Assembly: GCF_003574315.2 (NCBI RefSeq)
Contig: NZ_AP025739.1
Location: forward strand, 2,480,001 to 2,544,000
DNA: 64,000 nucleotides
Direction of reading: 5' to 3'
Source of the DNA: Capsulimonas corticalis
GTDB lineage: Bacteria > Armatimonadota > Armatimonadia > Armatimonadales > Capsulimonadaceae
The translations under genes were made by a program, and so were the position numbers. The stretch's first letter is position 1. Every line of letters begins with the position of its first letter. Under the pieces are notes generated by a model, which worked only from the letters and a program-made list of their open reading frames with translations, searched no databases and was not told the origin of the DNA. Shown here one piece after another: positions 33,797 to 42,144 of this stretch.

Positions 33797-34844
33797 AGCA
33801 ATCGTGGCGGAATACTCCCCGCTTTCACAAGGGAGCGAGGGATTGAAGGAACTGAGCATGAAAACCATTTTTACACACAGTCTCAAAACCCTGGCGGTCG
33901 GCTTGGCCGTCGCCGCGTCGGCGCACTCGGCGCTGGCGACCGGCCTGGCTCACACCTATGTGTCCGGCACGGGAAACGACAGCAACGCTGGCGACCGCAC
34001 CACGCCGTGCGCCACGTTCCAGGCGGCGCTCGCCAATACGCTGCCGGGCGGCGTCATCACGGCGTTGGACGCTGGGGACTACGGGCCTATCACCATCAAT
34101 CAGGCGGTGACCATTGATGGTTCTGGGGCGCAGGCAAGTATTGTGATCTCCGCCAATTCGGCCACGGCGATCACGATCAATGGCGCGTCTTCCGATACGA
34201 TCATTCTGCGTCATCTCTCCATTACCGGCCTGCCCGGTACGTTTACCGGGGTCAAGGTCAACACTGGTAATCTGATTCTGGATGATTGCAAGATTTCCGG
34301 GTTCCAAAGTTACGGACTGAACATGACCGGCGCCGGAACGGCGGTGGTGGATGACACGATCATTACCGGCGAGTATGATGGTGTCAGCGCGAACAGCACA
34401 GGCACGATGTCCCTGCGCAATGTCACGCTGCAAGGCAACCAATATGCTTTGGACGCTGAAGGCGGACCGCTTGACATCAGTCATTCACATATTACTCAGA
34501 GCGCGTCTGTCGGCGTGTATGCCTACGCCAGCACGCTGACCATATCGGACTGCATGATTTCCGGAAGCGGGACTGGAGTCTTTGCAGACTCGGACTCAGT
34601 GATCCGTTTGATCGACAACGATATTCTCAACAACACCATTGGCATCGACACGACTGGCCCCGGCACAGTCTCCACATCCGGCAACAACCACAAGGCGGGC
34701 AATGGGACGCCGGGCGCTCCGACCCCCGGCAAAGCCATCGTCCAGCAATAAAGCAATCGTGGCGGAATACTCCCCGCTTTCACAAGGGAGCGAGGGATTG
34801 AAGGAACTGAGCATGAAAACCATTTTTACACACAGTCTCAAAAC
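33640..34844. repeat. Tandem duplication with a 955-bp period
   Basis: Start codons of the three beta-helix genes lie at 32903, 33858 and 34813, exactly 955 bases apart. The interval 33640-33889 and its copy 34595-34844 (250 bases, covering the end of one gene, the spacer and the next signal peptide) read as identical. The identity of the non-coding spacer as well as the coding ends points to a recent duplication or conversion. Confidence 0.85.
33858..34751 (+). CDS. Secreted right-handed beta-helix protein, copy 2
   Basis: The 297-residue protein (start MKTIFTHSLKTLAVGLAVAASAHSALA) is very similar to copy 1 in its signal peptide and in the AGDRTTPCATFQAALANTLPGGVITALDAGDYGP start of the mature part. 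It differs chiefly in the middle blades (TITGLPGTFTGVKV, LILDDCKISGFQSYGLN). The same repeat units follow to the end, with an identical tail (NNHKAGNGTPGAPTPGKAIVQQ). No ligand can be inferred from sequence. The ATG has no clear ribosome site of its own beyond AAGGA about eight bases ahead. Confidence 0.85.
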   Translation: MKTIFTHSLKTLAVGLAVAASAHSALATGLAHTYVSGTGNDSNAGDRTTPCATFQAALANTLPGGVITALDAGDYGPITINQAVTIDGSGAQASIVISANSATAITINGASSDTIILRHLSITGLPGTFTGVKVNTGNLILDDCKISGFQSYGLNMTGAGTAVVDDTIITGEYDGVSANSTGTMSLRNVTLQGNQYALDAEGGPLDISHSHITQSASVGVYAYASTLTISDCMISGSGTGVFADSDSVIRLIDNDILNNTIGIDTTGPGTVSTSGNNHKAGNGTPGAPTPGKAIVQQ

Positions 34845-35736
34845 TCTGGCGGTCGGTTTGGCCCTCGCCGCGCCGGCGCACTCGGCGCTGGCGACCGGCT
34901 TGGCTCACACCTACGTGTCCGGCACGGGAAACGACAGCAACGCCGGCGACCGCACCACGCCGTGCGCCACGTTCCAGGCGGCTCTCGCCAATACGCTGCC
35001 GGGCGGCGTCATTACCGCGCTGGACGCCGGGGATTACGGGCCGGTGAATATTACCCAGGCCGTGACGATTGATGGCTCGGGGACGCAGGCAAGCATCGTC
35101 ACTGAGTCGACAACGGCGATTTCGATCAACGCGGCGGCTTCGGATACCATTATCTTACGGGGCCTCGCCATTACCAATGTCCCCAATGGCGATCCCTGCA
35201 ACGGCGTCGAACTGGATTCCGGGAATATGATTGTGGATGGGTGCAAAATCTCCGGTTATCTTGGCCCCTGTAATGGGATTTATGTCCATCACGATGGCAA
35301 CACCGTAGTGATAAACACAAGCGTGACAGGATGCGGCGAGGGCGTCTTCAAAGACAGGCCCGGCGCGGGCTTGCTGTCTCTGCGGAACGTAACCCTGCAA
35401 GGCAACGGCCTCGGCCTGGATGCGGAAGGGACCCAAACGGACATTAGCCATTCGCAGATCACGCAGAACTCAGGCTATGGCGTGTACGCCTATCGGGGGA
35501 CGCTGAGTGTTTCCGGCTGCATGATTTCGGGCAATGGCACAGGGGTCTATTCCGACGACGGCTCGGTTGTTCGCTTGATCAACAACGATATTCTGAACAA
35601 TACGACGGGGATTTTCATTATCGACGCCAGCAATGGCGGAACCCCTGGCATTGTATCCTCCACGGGGAGCAACCGCAAGGCCGGAAACGCCACCCCGGGC
35701 GGCGTGTCGCCGGGCAAAGTCATCGTCCAGCAGTAA
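34813..35736 (+). CDS. Secreted right-handed beta-helix protein, copy 3
   Basis: This copy has 307 residues. Its first 75 residues, including the signal peptide, are almost those of copy 2. The middle has changed completely (IVTESTTAISINAAAS, NVPNGDPCNGVELD, YLGPCNGIYVHHDGNTVVINTSVTGCGEG), and the blades then return to the common pattern (LSLRNVTLQGNGLG, ISHSQITQNSGY, VSGCMISGNGTGVYS). The extra Cys residues in the middle are absent from copies 1 and 2, so disulfides may stabilise it. The variable middle with conserved ends suggests selection for different ligands. A terminator follows. Confidence 0.85.
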   Translation: MKTIFTHSLKTLAVGLALAAPAHSALATGLAHTYVSGTGNDSNAGDRTTPCATFQAALANTLPGGVITALDAGDYGPVNITQAVTIDGSGTQASIVTESTTAISINAAASDTIILRGLAITNVPNGDPCNGVELDSGNMIVDGCKISGYLGPCNGIYVHHDGNTVVINTSVTGCGEGVFKDRPGAGLLSLRNVTLQGNGLGLDAEGTQTDISHSQITQNSGYGVYAYRGTLSVSGCMISGNGTGVYSDDGSVVRLINNDILNNTTGIFIIDASNGGTPGIVSSTGSNRKAGNATPGGVSPGKVIVQQ

Positions 35737-35755
35737 GCAGCGTACAGAAAACATC

Positions 35756-35818
35756 AAAGCAGGTCAGGGCCTCCTGGAAGTTTGGCGACTTTCAGAAGAC
35801 TCCCTGACCTGCTTTTTT
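35756..35818 (+). terminator. Intrinsic terminator after the beta-helix cluster
   Basis: AAAGCAGGTCAGGG pairs with CCCTGACCTGCTTT, enclosing a second small stem (CTGGAAG/CTTTCAG) and ending in TTTTTT. It lies 20 bases beyond the copy 3 stop, between convergent genes. Confidence 0.85.
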
Positions 35819-35830
35819 GCCGGAAGCAAA

Positions 35831-36868
35831 TTAATTTGCCGCGCCGCCAGTGCGCATTCCCGTACCGACTGCCTGCCAGAATGTGGCGTCCTCGCGGCCA
35901 AGCGCCCACACCGACACGCCGCCCAGCTTCGTGGACGACGCCAGCTTCGCCTTTTGCTGGATGCTCGCGGGATCTTCATACCAGACGATATGGCTGTCGC
36001 CATTCACCGTATACGTAAAATTCGGGGAGCCGGACACGGCGTCGCGCTGCGGCGTGGCGTGATTCGACTGAACGACCGCGTTGATTCCGTTCCAGGGGAT
36101 CGATGTCCCGGTCTTTTTTGTCAGGTTCCAATCGTAGCCATAGGCGGCGAGGCCCAGGCTGAGCTTGGACGGGGGCACGACGGAGACTGCGTAATGGGTA
36201 GCCTCCGTGACCCAATCGATGCTCGCCACCGGGCCGGGGGCGGACCAGGGACCGTGCTGGTCGTAGGCCATGAACTGGACGATATCCACGTCCTTGCCGA
36301 TGCTGCTCAGGTTGAACGCGCCGTTCCAGGAATTCGTGGGGTCGTCCTTGGTCTGCGCGGGAACGGAGATAACTGTTTTGAATCCGGCCGCGCGCATGCT
36401 GGAGGAGACCTTGTGGACAAAGGCGCAGAACGCCGCGCGGTCCGTGTTCGGCACGCCTTCCAGATCGATGTTCACGCCTTTGAAATGGTTTGCCCGGAGC
36501 AGCGCGAGCGTGTCCGAAATCATCTGCGCCGTCGCCGCGGGGCTGGTGATGACGGCGTGGACGATCGCGGGTTCGAAGTCGGTTTTGCCGAAGTTCGAGA
36601 GGCAGGCGTAAGTGGCGATATGCAGGGACTTTGCCCGCGCCAGCGCCTTGATGGGAACGTCGCCGCTCACCGTTCCCGTACTGGAGAGCTTAAACGTATC
36701 CGCCGACATCTGATTGAACGACTTGGGATAGCTCACAAGCGAGTTGTCCGAGCCGCCGTCGGCGGTGTAATAGCCCAGGATCGCCGGCTTCGCCATGGCG
36801 GAGGGGGCGACGGCGGCAAGCAGCGCGCTGAGAGCCAGACTGACGCGAACAATATGGTTGATTTTCAC
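35831..36868 (-). CDS. Secreted glycoside hydrolase family 18 protein
   Basis: I prefer the GTG at 36868 (AGGA eight bases ahead) over the TTG at 36874. The 345-residue product has a signal peptide (IVRVSLALSALLAAVAPSAMA) and a GH18 TIM barrel. Core motifs are ILGYYTADGG, SLHIATYACLSNFGKTDF, FKGVNIDLEGV (the DxE pair with the catalytic Glu, near residue 152), VDIVQFMAYDQHG and KLSLGLAAYGYDW. GVSVWALGREDATFW closes the barrel. Family members cleave chitin or spore/cell-wall glycans. This domain layout is like YaaH-type peptidoglycan or chitin enzymes without LysM modules. Confidence 0.9.
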   Translation of the reverse strand: MKINHIVRVSLALSALLAAVAPSAMAKPAILGYYTADGGSDNSLVSYPKSFNQMSADTFKLSSTGTVSGDVPIKALARAKSLHIATYACLSNFGKTDFEPAIVHAVITSPAATAQMISDTLALLRANHFKGVNIDLEGVPNTDRAAFCAFVHKVSSSMRAAGFKTVISVPAQTKDDPTNSWNGAFNLSSIGKDVDIVQFMAYDQHGPWSAPGPVASIDWVTEATHYAVSVVPPSKLSLGLAAYGYDWNLTKKTGTSIPWNGINAVVQSNHATPQRDAVSGSPNFTYTVNGDSHIVWYEDPASIQQKAKLASSTKLGGVSVWALGREDATFWQAVGTGMRTGGAAN

Positions 36869-36912
36869 GGCCAAAATCCTACTTTCACTATTCTTATAGA
36901 AGACTTGATATT

Positions 36913-36941
36913 ATAGTATTAGATTTTGCTGTGATTGTCAA
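36913..36941 (-). promoter_or_regulatory. Sigma-70-type promoter of the GH18 gene
   Basis: On the minus strand TTGACA (36936-36941), a 17-base spacer and TACTAT (36913-36918) lie 45 bases upstream of the start codon. The surrounding DNA is AT-rich. Confidence 0.65.
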
Positions 36942-37000
36942 GACTTCTAGAATTATTGTTTCTGTCCATTTCCTTTCTCAGGATATGGAGAGGAGGTCTC

Positions 37001-37267
37001 GTGGAAATCGTCTTAGTTGGAGTCTGCGCTGTCCTCGCCGCGCTCTTTTTTTACTTGCAGATCATCATTGTTCGAGACGCTTTTAAAGAGAGCCTGTGGA
37101 AGGGTGTACTCAGCTTTTTCTTTTTTCCCTATTGGATGGCGTATGCGCTTTATGAGTTCAACCACAGAGATCGGGTCAAGATCTTTCTGATCGCCTCCGC
37201 TTGCGGAATTATCGGAGTGCCCGGGATGCTCTGGGTGCTAATAATATTCTTGACACGGGGTGGATAA
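37001..37267 (+). CDS. Small membrane protein
   Basis: The GTG at 37001 follows AGGAGG by four bases, which defines the start better than earlier codons. The 88-residue product has three membrane segments: VEIVLVGVCAVLAALFFYLQII, VLSFFFFPYWMAYALYEF and IFLIASACGIIGVPGMLWVLIIF. A charged loop (NHRDRVK) separates the second and third. Function unknown. It is convergent with the pyroglutamyl peptidase gene, whose stop is two bases away. Confidence 0.7.
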   Translation: MEIVLVGVCAVLAALFFYLQIIIVRDAFKESLWKGVLSFFFFPYWMAYALYEFNHRDRVKIFLIASACGIIGVPGMLWVLIIFLTRGG

Positions 37268-37269
37268 GG

Positions 37270-37863
37270 TTATGGTGTGCTCATCGCCGCTTCAATGGCG
37301 ATGCGAACGCCGGCGATCATCTGCTCTAGAGGCAGGGAGGGCTGGCCTTTGGCGGAGTTTTCCGTTGCTTGCGGGAGGTGGAGGAAGCCGGCCCGGCAGT
37401 CGATCTTGTGTGTTTCGATGTGGCGGAGGGTCTGGTAGAGGATGTGGTTGCAGAGAAAGCTCCCGGCGTAGCCGTGACGGCGGACGGGGAGGTGGGCGCG
37501 TTCTTCGATGGCGGCGCAGATGGGATCGATCGGGAGAGTGGAGAAGTAAGCGGCGGGGCCGTCTTCGGCGATGGGCGGCAGCGCTTTGGATCCGTCGGCG
37601 ATGCGGTGGTTGACGGCGAACATCTCCACATCGATCGAGCCGATTCCGGCGCTCAGGCCGAGCGAGATCACGACGGACGGTTTCCACTCATCGATCGCGG
37701 CGAAGACGCGCCGGGTGTCTTCGCCGAACACGACCGGAAGCGTCAGGCTGACGACGCGCGCATTCCCGATGGTCTCTCCGTTCAGGCGTTCGGCGATGAG
37801 CTGAGAAGGGTTGACGGCGTTATCGTGAAACGGCTCGAAGCCTGTCAGCAATACTGTCCTCAT
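37270..37863 (-). CDS. pcp: Pyroglutamyl-peptidase I
   Basis: Pcp removes N-terminal pyroglutamate from peptides in the cytoplasm. The 197-residue protein has VLLTGFEPFHDNAVNPSQ at its start and the C15 nucleophile in GYAGSFLCNHILYQTL (near residue 135). FGEDTRRV and LSAGIGSIDVEMFAVNHRI precede it, and a late His in GFLHLPQ completes the triad with a Glu. Length is normal, slightly short. It adds to the peptide-degrading content of the window. Confidence 0.9.
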   Translation of the reverse strand: MRTVLLTGFEPFHDNAVNPSQLIAERLNGETIGNARVVSLTLPVVFGEDTRRVFAAIDEWKPSVVISLGLSAGIGSIDVEMFAVNHRIADGSKALPPIAEDGPAAYFSTLPIDPICAAIEERAHLPVRRHGYAGSFLCNHILYQTLRHIETHKIDCRAGFLHLPQATENSAKGQPSLPLEQMIAGVRIAIEAAMSTP

Positions 37864-37881
37864 GCGTCTGATCGAATTCCT

Positions 37882-39141
37882 CTAATTTTTGATAAAGACG
37901 GCCATGACCGCCATATCCGACATTTCGTTTTCTTCCAGCGACTTCAGGATCCGCTTCAAGTAGGGCGGGTTGTGCTCGATGGCCTTGGCGAAGGATTGGA
38001 ATAGCTTGACGATCTGCGGCTCTCCGAAGGATGATTGATAGTAGCCGGACATGCCGACCAGAAGGCTGCGCAGCATGGCGAAGTGCGCGGCCATCAGCAC
38101 GAATTCGCTATAAACGCTCTTTTCCTCGTAGTACACGCTCTTTTGCGGTCCGAATGGAAACAGCAGCTTGAAAACGTAATTCACGAGGTAGTTCTCGAAG
38201 ATATGCTCGCGCTGGTCCATGAACGGCTTGTAATATTGCTCGTACGCGGCGGCGTAGCGGGCGGCGCCGTCGTCGATACTGGTGTCCGGAGTGTACCCGA
38301 TCCCCTCCATGCACTCGTAATAGCAGTCGACAAACCGGGTGCTGACACTGTCCGAGAAGATCCGATGCTCCATCGACTGCGCCAGAAAGTTGAGCTGCAC
38401 GGCGGGATGAACGCCGACGCCCGCCAGAGTCTCGTCAAATCCCCGCAGGGCAAGAAGATCCGTATAAGACTGCATCAGATCCGGAACGCCGTCGGTCGTC
38501 TGATCGATGATGTGCTGGTTCAATTGATCGCAGAACAGGCCCAGGACAATCAGGCGCTCCCACACGCGATACTCCCGATTTTGCAGCAGCGAGACGATAA
38601 ACGCGCGAACCTCCCAGAAGTAGCGATAAGGCTTGGGCGCGTCGGCGAAGTCGTCCGAATTCAGGATTGGGAAATCCGTAAAGCGCTCGTCCTGATCCTC
38701 GGTGATCTGATCGAACTGCATCGGCTCGGGATTGAGGAGAACGACGCGCGCCGCTTCCGGGCAGGAAAGATAAAGGGAGCGCTCGACAACCCCATTGACC
38801 GTGCTCATGGCGCGCGGAAACATCGCGCAGGTGCGCGAGAGGGCGCGCTCACCTAAGATCTGCTGGATGGCGCAGAGACGCTCGTCGGTGAGAAACGGGC
38901 AGTGCCCGTCTTTCACCACCACCTGCGCGTAGGTGGCGTCACTAGTCGACTCGGGGTTCACCGCGATCCCCGTATCGATGATCGGCTTCAAGTCGGGGTG
39001 ACTGCACTCCTGATACTTTCCATACGTCTCCTTGTCAATCACGACGCCCATGCCCGCGCAGCAGGTGTCCTCGCAATCGGAGCCGATACAGCGGAAATCG
39101 GCGAAATACCGAGGCTGAAGCAATTTGATGGATCGTCGCAT
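37882..39141 (-). CDS. Flagellin lysine-N-methylase-like protein (FliB family)
   Basis: This 419-residue protein has the Cys cluster CIGSDCEDTCCAG near residue 18, plus GHCPFLTDERLCAIQ and LSRTCAMFPRAM, characteristic of FliB, which carries an Fe-S or Zn-type cluster and methylates lysines of flagellin with SAM. The remainder is helical. No flagellar gene is in the window, so the substrate is uncertain and the name is a family assignment only. AAGGAG precedes the ATG. Confidence 0.85.
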   Translation of the reverse strand: MRRSIKLLQPRYFADFRCIGSDCEDTCCAGMGVVIDKETYGKYQECSHPDLKPIIDTGIAVNPESTSDATYAQVVVKDGHCPFLTDERLCAIQQILGERALSRTCAMFPRAMSTVNGVVERSLYLSCPEAARVVLLNPEPMQFDQITEDQDERFTDFPILNSDDFADAPKPYRYFWEVRAFIVSLLQNREYRVWERLIVLGLFCDQLNQHIIDQTTDGVPDLMQSYTDLLALRGFDETLAGVGVHPAVQLNFLAQSMEHRIFSDSVSTRFVDCYYECMEGIGYTPDTSIDDGAARYAAAYEQYYKPFMDQREHIFENYLVNYVFKLLFPFGPQKSVYYEEKSVYSEFVLMAAHFAMLRSLLVGMSGYYQSSFGEPQIVKLFQSFAKAIEHNPPYLKRILKSLEENEMSDMAVMAVFIKN

Positions 39142-39258
39142 TTCCCACTCCTTCGTGGCCGCCGCCGGCTTCCTTGCCGAAGCGCGCTACATCTTCAGCG
39201 TTTCAACAATCGAAACCGTTCCGAAAGTTCAGTATCAAAGACTGAGTTTCTGACGGTT

Positions 39259-40227
39259 CTAAGCGGTCGGCGCTTCGGCGGGGTCGACGAAGGCGTCGAT
39301 CTGCGTGATCTCCATCTGGCTCAGCCGGAAATCGGCCGCGCCGATGATTCCCGCGATCTGGTTCGGGCGGCGCGCGCCGACGATGGCGGCGGTGACGACC
39401 GGGTCGCGCAGGGTCCAGGCGATGGCGATTTCGCCGGGCGTGCGTCCATGGTCGGAGCCGATCTCGCGCAGAAGCTCCACCAACTCCAGGTTGCTCGACA
39501 GCTTCGGCTCCTGGAAATTCTCATTACGGCTGCGCCAGTCGTCGGCTCCCAGTTTCTCCGCGCGCTCCTTGGTGAAGGAGCCGCTGAGCAGACCCGACTG
39601 CATGGGCGAGTAAACGAGGACGCCGATATTGTTCTCGGCGGCGTAGGGAAGGATCTCGTCCTCGATCTCGCGCGCCAGCAGCGAGTAGGGCGGCTGGAGC
39701 GAAGTGATGGGCGCGATCACCTGCGCGCGCTTCATCTGGGCGGCGCTGAAGTTGGAGACGCCGATCCAGCGGACCTTGCCTTCGGATTTCAATTCGGCCA
39801 GCGTCGTCCAGGCTTCCTCGATCTCTTCGTCGGGGCGCGGCCAGTGGATCTGGTACAGATCGATGGCGTCGGTTTGCAGCCGCTTTAAGCTGCCTTCGAT
39901 TTCCCGTCGGATCGAATCGGCTTTCAGGCGGCTGGTCACTGCGCCTTGATCGTCCCAAACACGCGAGCACTTCGTAAAGACATAAGGCTTATTGGTGACG
40001 CCTTGCAGGGCTTTGGCGACGATCTCTTCCGAGTGGCCGAGGCCGTAAACGGCGGCGGTGTCGATCCAGTTGATCCCGGCGTCCAGCGCTGCGCGAATGG
40101 CGCCGACGGAATCCTGATCGTCCTGCTCGCCCCAGCCGAACGCCCAGCCCGCGCCGCCGATGGCCCAGGCGCCGAAACCGATGGGCGTGATCTCTAAGTC
40201 GCTGTTTCCCAGCCGACGTGTCTGCAT
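39259..40227 (-). CDS. Aldo/keto reductase
   Basis: This 322-residue TIM-barrel enzyme reduces carbonyl compounds using NADPH. Motifs are MQTRRLGNSDLEITPIGFGAWAIG, the catalytic Asp/Tyr region in WIDTAAVYGLGHSEEIVAKAL (near residue 56), the Lys in FTKCSRVW and the His in YQIHWPRPDEEIEEAW. The NADP-binding end is PGEIAIAWTLRDPVVTAAIVGARRPNQI. The tetrad Asp, Tyr, Lys, His is intact. Substrate unknown. AAGGAGAG lies ahead of the ATG. Confidence 0.93.
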   Translation of the reverse strand: MQTRRLGNSDLEITPIGFGAWAIGGAGWAFGWGEQDDQDSVGAIRAALDAGINWIDTAAVYGLGHSEEIVAKALQGVTNKPYVFTKCSRVWDDQGAVTSRLKADSIRREIEGSLKRLQTDAIDLYQIHWPRPDEEIEEAWTTLAELKSEGKVRWIGVSNFSAAQMKRAQVIAPITSLQPPYSLLAREIEDEILPYAAENNIGVLVYSPMQSGLLSGSFTKERAEKLGADDWRSRNENFQEPKLSSNLELVELLREIGSDHGRTPGEIAIAWTLRDPVVTAAIVGARRPNQIAGIIGAADFRLSQMEITQIDAFVDPAEAPTA

Positions 40228-40319
40228 TCGCGTTCTCTCCTTGTGTGCTCTCTCGCTCCATGGTACCCAGAACTCAGCGCGGCGCGTTCAGGGATCGTGG
40301 TTTTGGGTATGATGCGCTC

Positions 40320-40988
40320 ATGCAGACTCAACAGCTTTCTCTCGTCCACCTGGTTCGTCCGGCGATGCAGGCGTCCGGCGACGGCCTTGCGCCGCCGCTA
40401 TTGGTCCTCGTTCACGGCTATGGCAGCAATGAACAGGATCTGATGGCGCTCGCCGGCTATTTCGACCCACGCTTTCTGATCGTCAGCGTCCGCGCGCCGC
40501 GCACGCTGGGGCAGGGGAGTTACGCCTGGTTCGATCTGGAGTTTTCGCCGGAAGGGATCAAAGCGGATCCGGAGCAGATGGCCGAGGGCCTGAGCATGCT
40601 GACCGCCTTTCTGAAAGAACTGCCGGACGCCTACGCGCACGATCCCAATCGCGTTCTGATCGGCGGCTTCAGCCAGGGCGCGATCCTGAGCATCGGGGTG
40701 CTGCTCCACCAGCCCCAGTCCGTCGGCGGCGTCATCGCTCTGAGCGGACGCCTTTGGCCGGGCGGCCTCGAGATCGCCGACCGAGGAGCCCTCGCCGGCA
40801 AGCCCATCCTGGTAACACACGGGATCTACGACACTGTCCTGCCCATCGCCAACGGGCGCGAGATCCAGAGCGCCCTTTCTCAGCTTCCCGTCGAATTGAC
40901 GTATCGCGAATATCCCATGGCGCACGAAATCAACCAGGACGCCCTGCGCGACGTGCTGGCGTGGCTGGGAACATGGATGAGACAGTAA
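40320..40988 (+). CDS. Phospholipase/carboxylesterase (alpha/beta hydrolase)
   Basis: The ATG at 40320 gives 222 residues. The fold is the small carboxylesterase type: LLVLVHGYGSNEQDLMALA with the oxyanion hole, RVLIGGFSQGAILSIGVLL with the nucleophile Ser in GFSQG (near residue 116), HGIYDTVLPIANG with the Asp, and MAHEINQDALRDV with the His. These enzymes hydrolyse short-chain or lysophospholipid esters. No signal peptide. The longer upstream frame overlaps the divergent reductase and is not coding. Confidence 0.92.
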   Translation: MQTQQLSLVHLVRPAMQASGDGLAPPLLVLVHGYGSNEQDLMALAGYFDPRFLIVSVRAPRTLGQGSYAWFDLEFSPEGIKADPEQMAEGLSMLTAFLKELPDAYAHDPNRVLIGGFSQGAILSIGVLLHQPQSVGGVIALSGRLWPGGLEIADRGALAGKPILVTHGIYDTVLPIANGREIQSALSQLPVELTYREYPMAHEINQDALRDVLAWLGTWMRQ

Positions 40989-41002
40989 CGCTCGATGACA
41001 AA

Positions 41003-41044
41003 ACAGCCCGCGCGTTCCAATCCAGGAACGCGTGGGCTGTTTTT
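41003..41044. terminator. Bidirectional intrinsic terminator
   Basis: ACAGCCCGCGCGTTCC and GGAACGCGTGGGCTGT pair around AATCCA, with TTTTT on the plus strand and AAAAC (TTTTGT on the minus strand) on the other side. It can end both the esterase gene and the convergent pilin gene. Confidence 0.85.
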
Positions 41045-41063
41045 ATGGAAGAATTCCGTCGGC

Positions 41064-41864
41064 TTAGATCAAGCTGAACGTCATCGTCGCCGAGTTGGAG
41101 CCAAAGCCATTGTCCATCGCGCCGGTTCCCGTGGCGCGCTCCGTCGGCGAATTCGCCTGCGGATCGGTGGCGTTCACCGCATTCTGTCCGCTGGAGACGC
41201 GCGTGGGCAGAAGGAACTTCGCATGGCCGTCGGCGGCGATATAATTCGCGCCGCCGGTGTGGACGGGCGGCAGGCTGGTAAAGTGGCGGCTCGGATACAC
41301 GCCGGTGACGTAAGTGGCGTCGGCGGTTTGATTCGAGAGCGGCGTGCCAAATCCGAGGCCGACGCCGGATTTGATTTCATTGGGGTCCGTGAGGACAACC
41401 TCGTTATTGTTGTTGATTTCGAAACACATCAAGGTCGAAGCCGGCGCGGACATCGTCGCAATCGACTGCGTGATCATGTCCTTGTTGAAGCCGTAGGAAA
41501 CGACCGAGGCGTTTGGGATCGTGGTGGACGGCGATGTCGGATCGTCGGGACACTTGAAGGCGCCGGTGCTCTTGACGTACTGATACACTTTGCCGGCCCA
41601 GCCGGGATAAACCTTGTTATCCGTGGCCGGGAGGCCGGGATAATTCATGTTGTATCCCGGAAATGTTTCGTCATTATCCTGGACATATTGCATCATCGCC
41701 AGACCCAGCTGCTTTTCATTGGAGAGGCAGCTGATCTGACGCGCCTTCTCACGCGCCTTCGCGAAGACGGGGAAAAGGATGGCGGCGAGAATCGCGATAA
41801 TGGCTATGACGACGAGCAGTTCAATCAAGGTAAAACCTTGAGCGGATTGGCGGCGTGACTTCAT
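41064..41864 (-). CDS. DUF1559 type IV-pilin-like protein A
   Basis: The ATG at 41864 gives 266 residues. The prepilin signal [26 protein letters not shown] near residue 11 is cleaved before Phe by a prepilin peptidase and methylated, leaving the hydrophobic helix that packs the pilus. [36 protein letters not shown] follows, as in other Armatimonadota-type proteins, and [17 protein letters not shown] supplies the terminal H-x9-DG motif. The middle domain is individually variable. It is exported, but its partners (pilus assembly genes) are not in this window. Confidence 0.9.
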   Translation of the reverse strand: MKSRRQSAQGFTLIELLVVIAIIAILAAILFPVFAKAREKARQISCLSNEKQLGLAMMQYVQDNDETFPGYNMNYPGLPATDNKVYPGWAGKVYQYVKSTGAFKCPDDPTSPSTTIPNASVVSYGFNKDMITQSIATMSAPASTLMCFEINNNNEVVLTDPNEIKSGVGLGFGTPLSNQTADATYVTGVYPSRHFTSLPPVHTGGANYIAADGHAKFLLPTRVSSGQNAVNATDPQANSPTERATGTGAMDNGFGSNSATMTFSLI

Positions 41865-42144
41865 GAAATTCCTCTTTCCGTGGGCGCGGCGCGCTCCCCA
41901 ATGCGCCTTTGGCTGAGCCATATTTTGGGGGAGCGGAAACGTTTGGTCTCTCTCTGCAACCATAGAGAGATTATTCGTAAAAATGTTTCGGCTTTCTATT
42001 AGACCACATTTTCAATTTTTTGTTCACTCCTAAATTTACCGGAGTTTTCATAAATCCCCAGGAAATTTCGCCTGTGAATTTTCTTTCGGGAAATACCGAC
42101 AATCAAATGGAAATTCCATTGCAAAAGCAGGGAGACGGTCGATC

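Noticed and set aside
33640-34844. Continuous frames joining the beta-helix genes (starts at 33684 and 34639)
   Set aside because: They begin inside the previous gene in another frame. The signal peptides at 33858 and 34813 mark the true starts.
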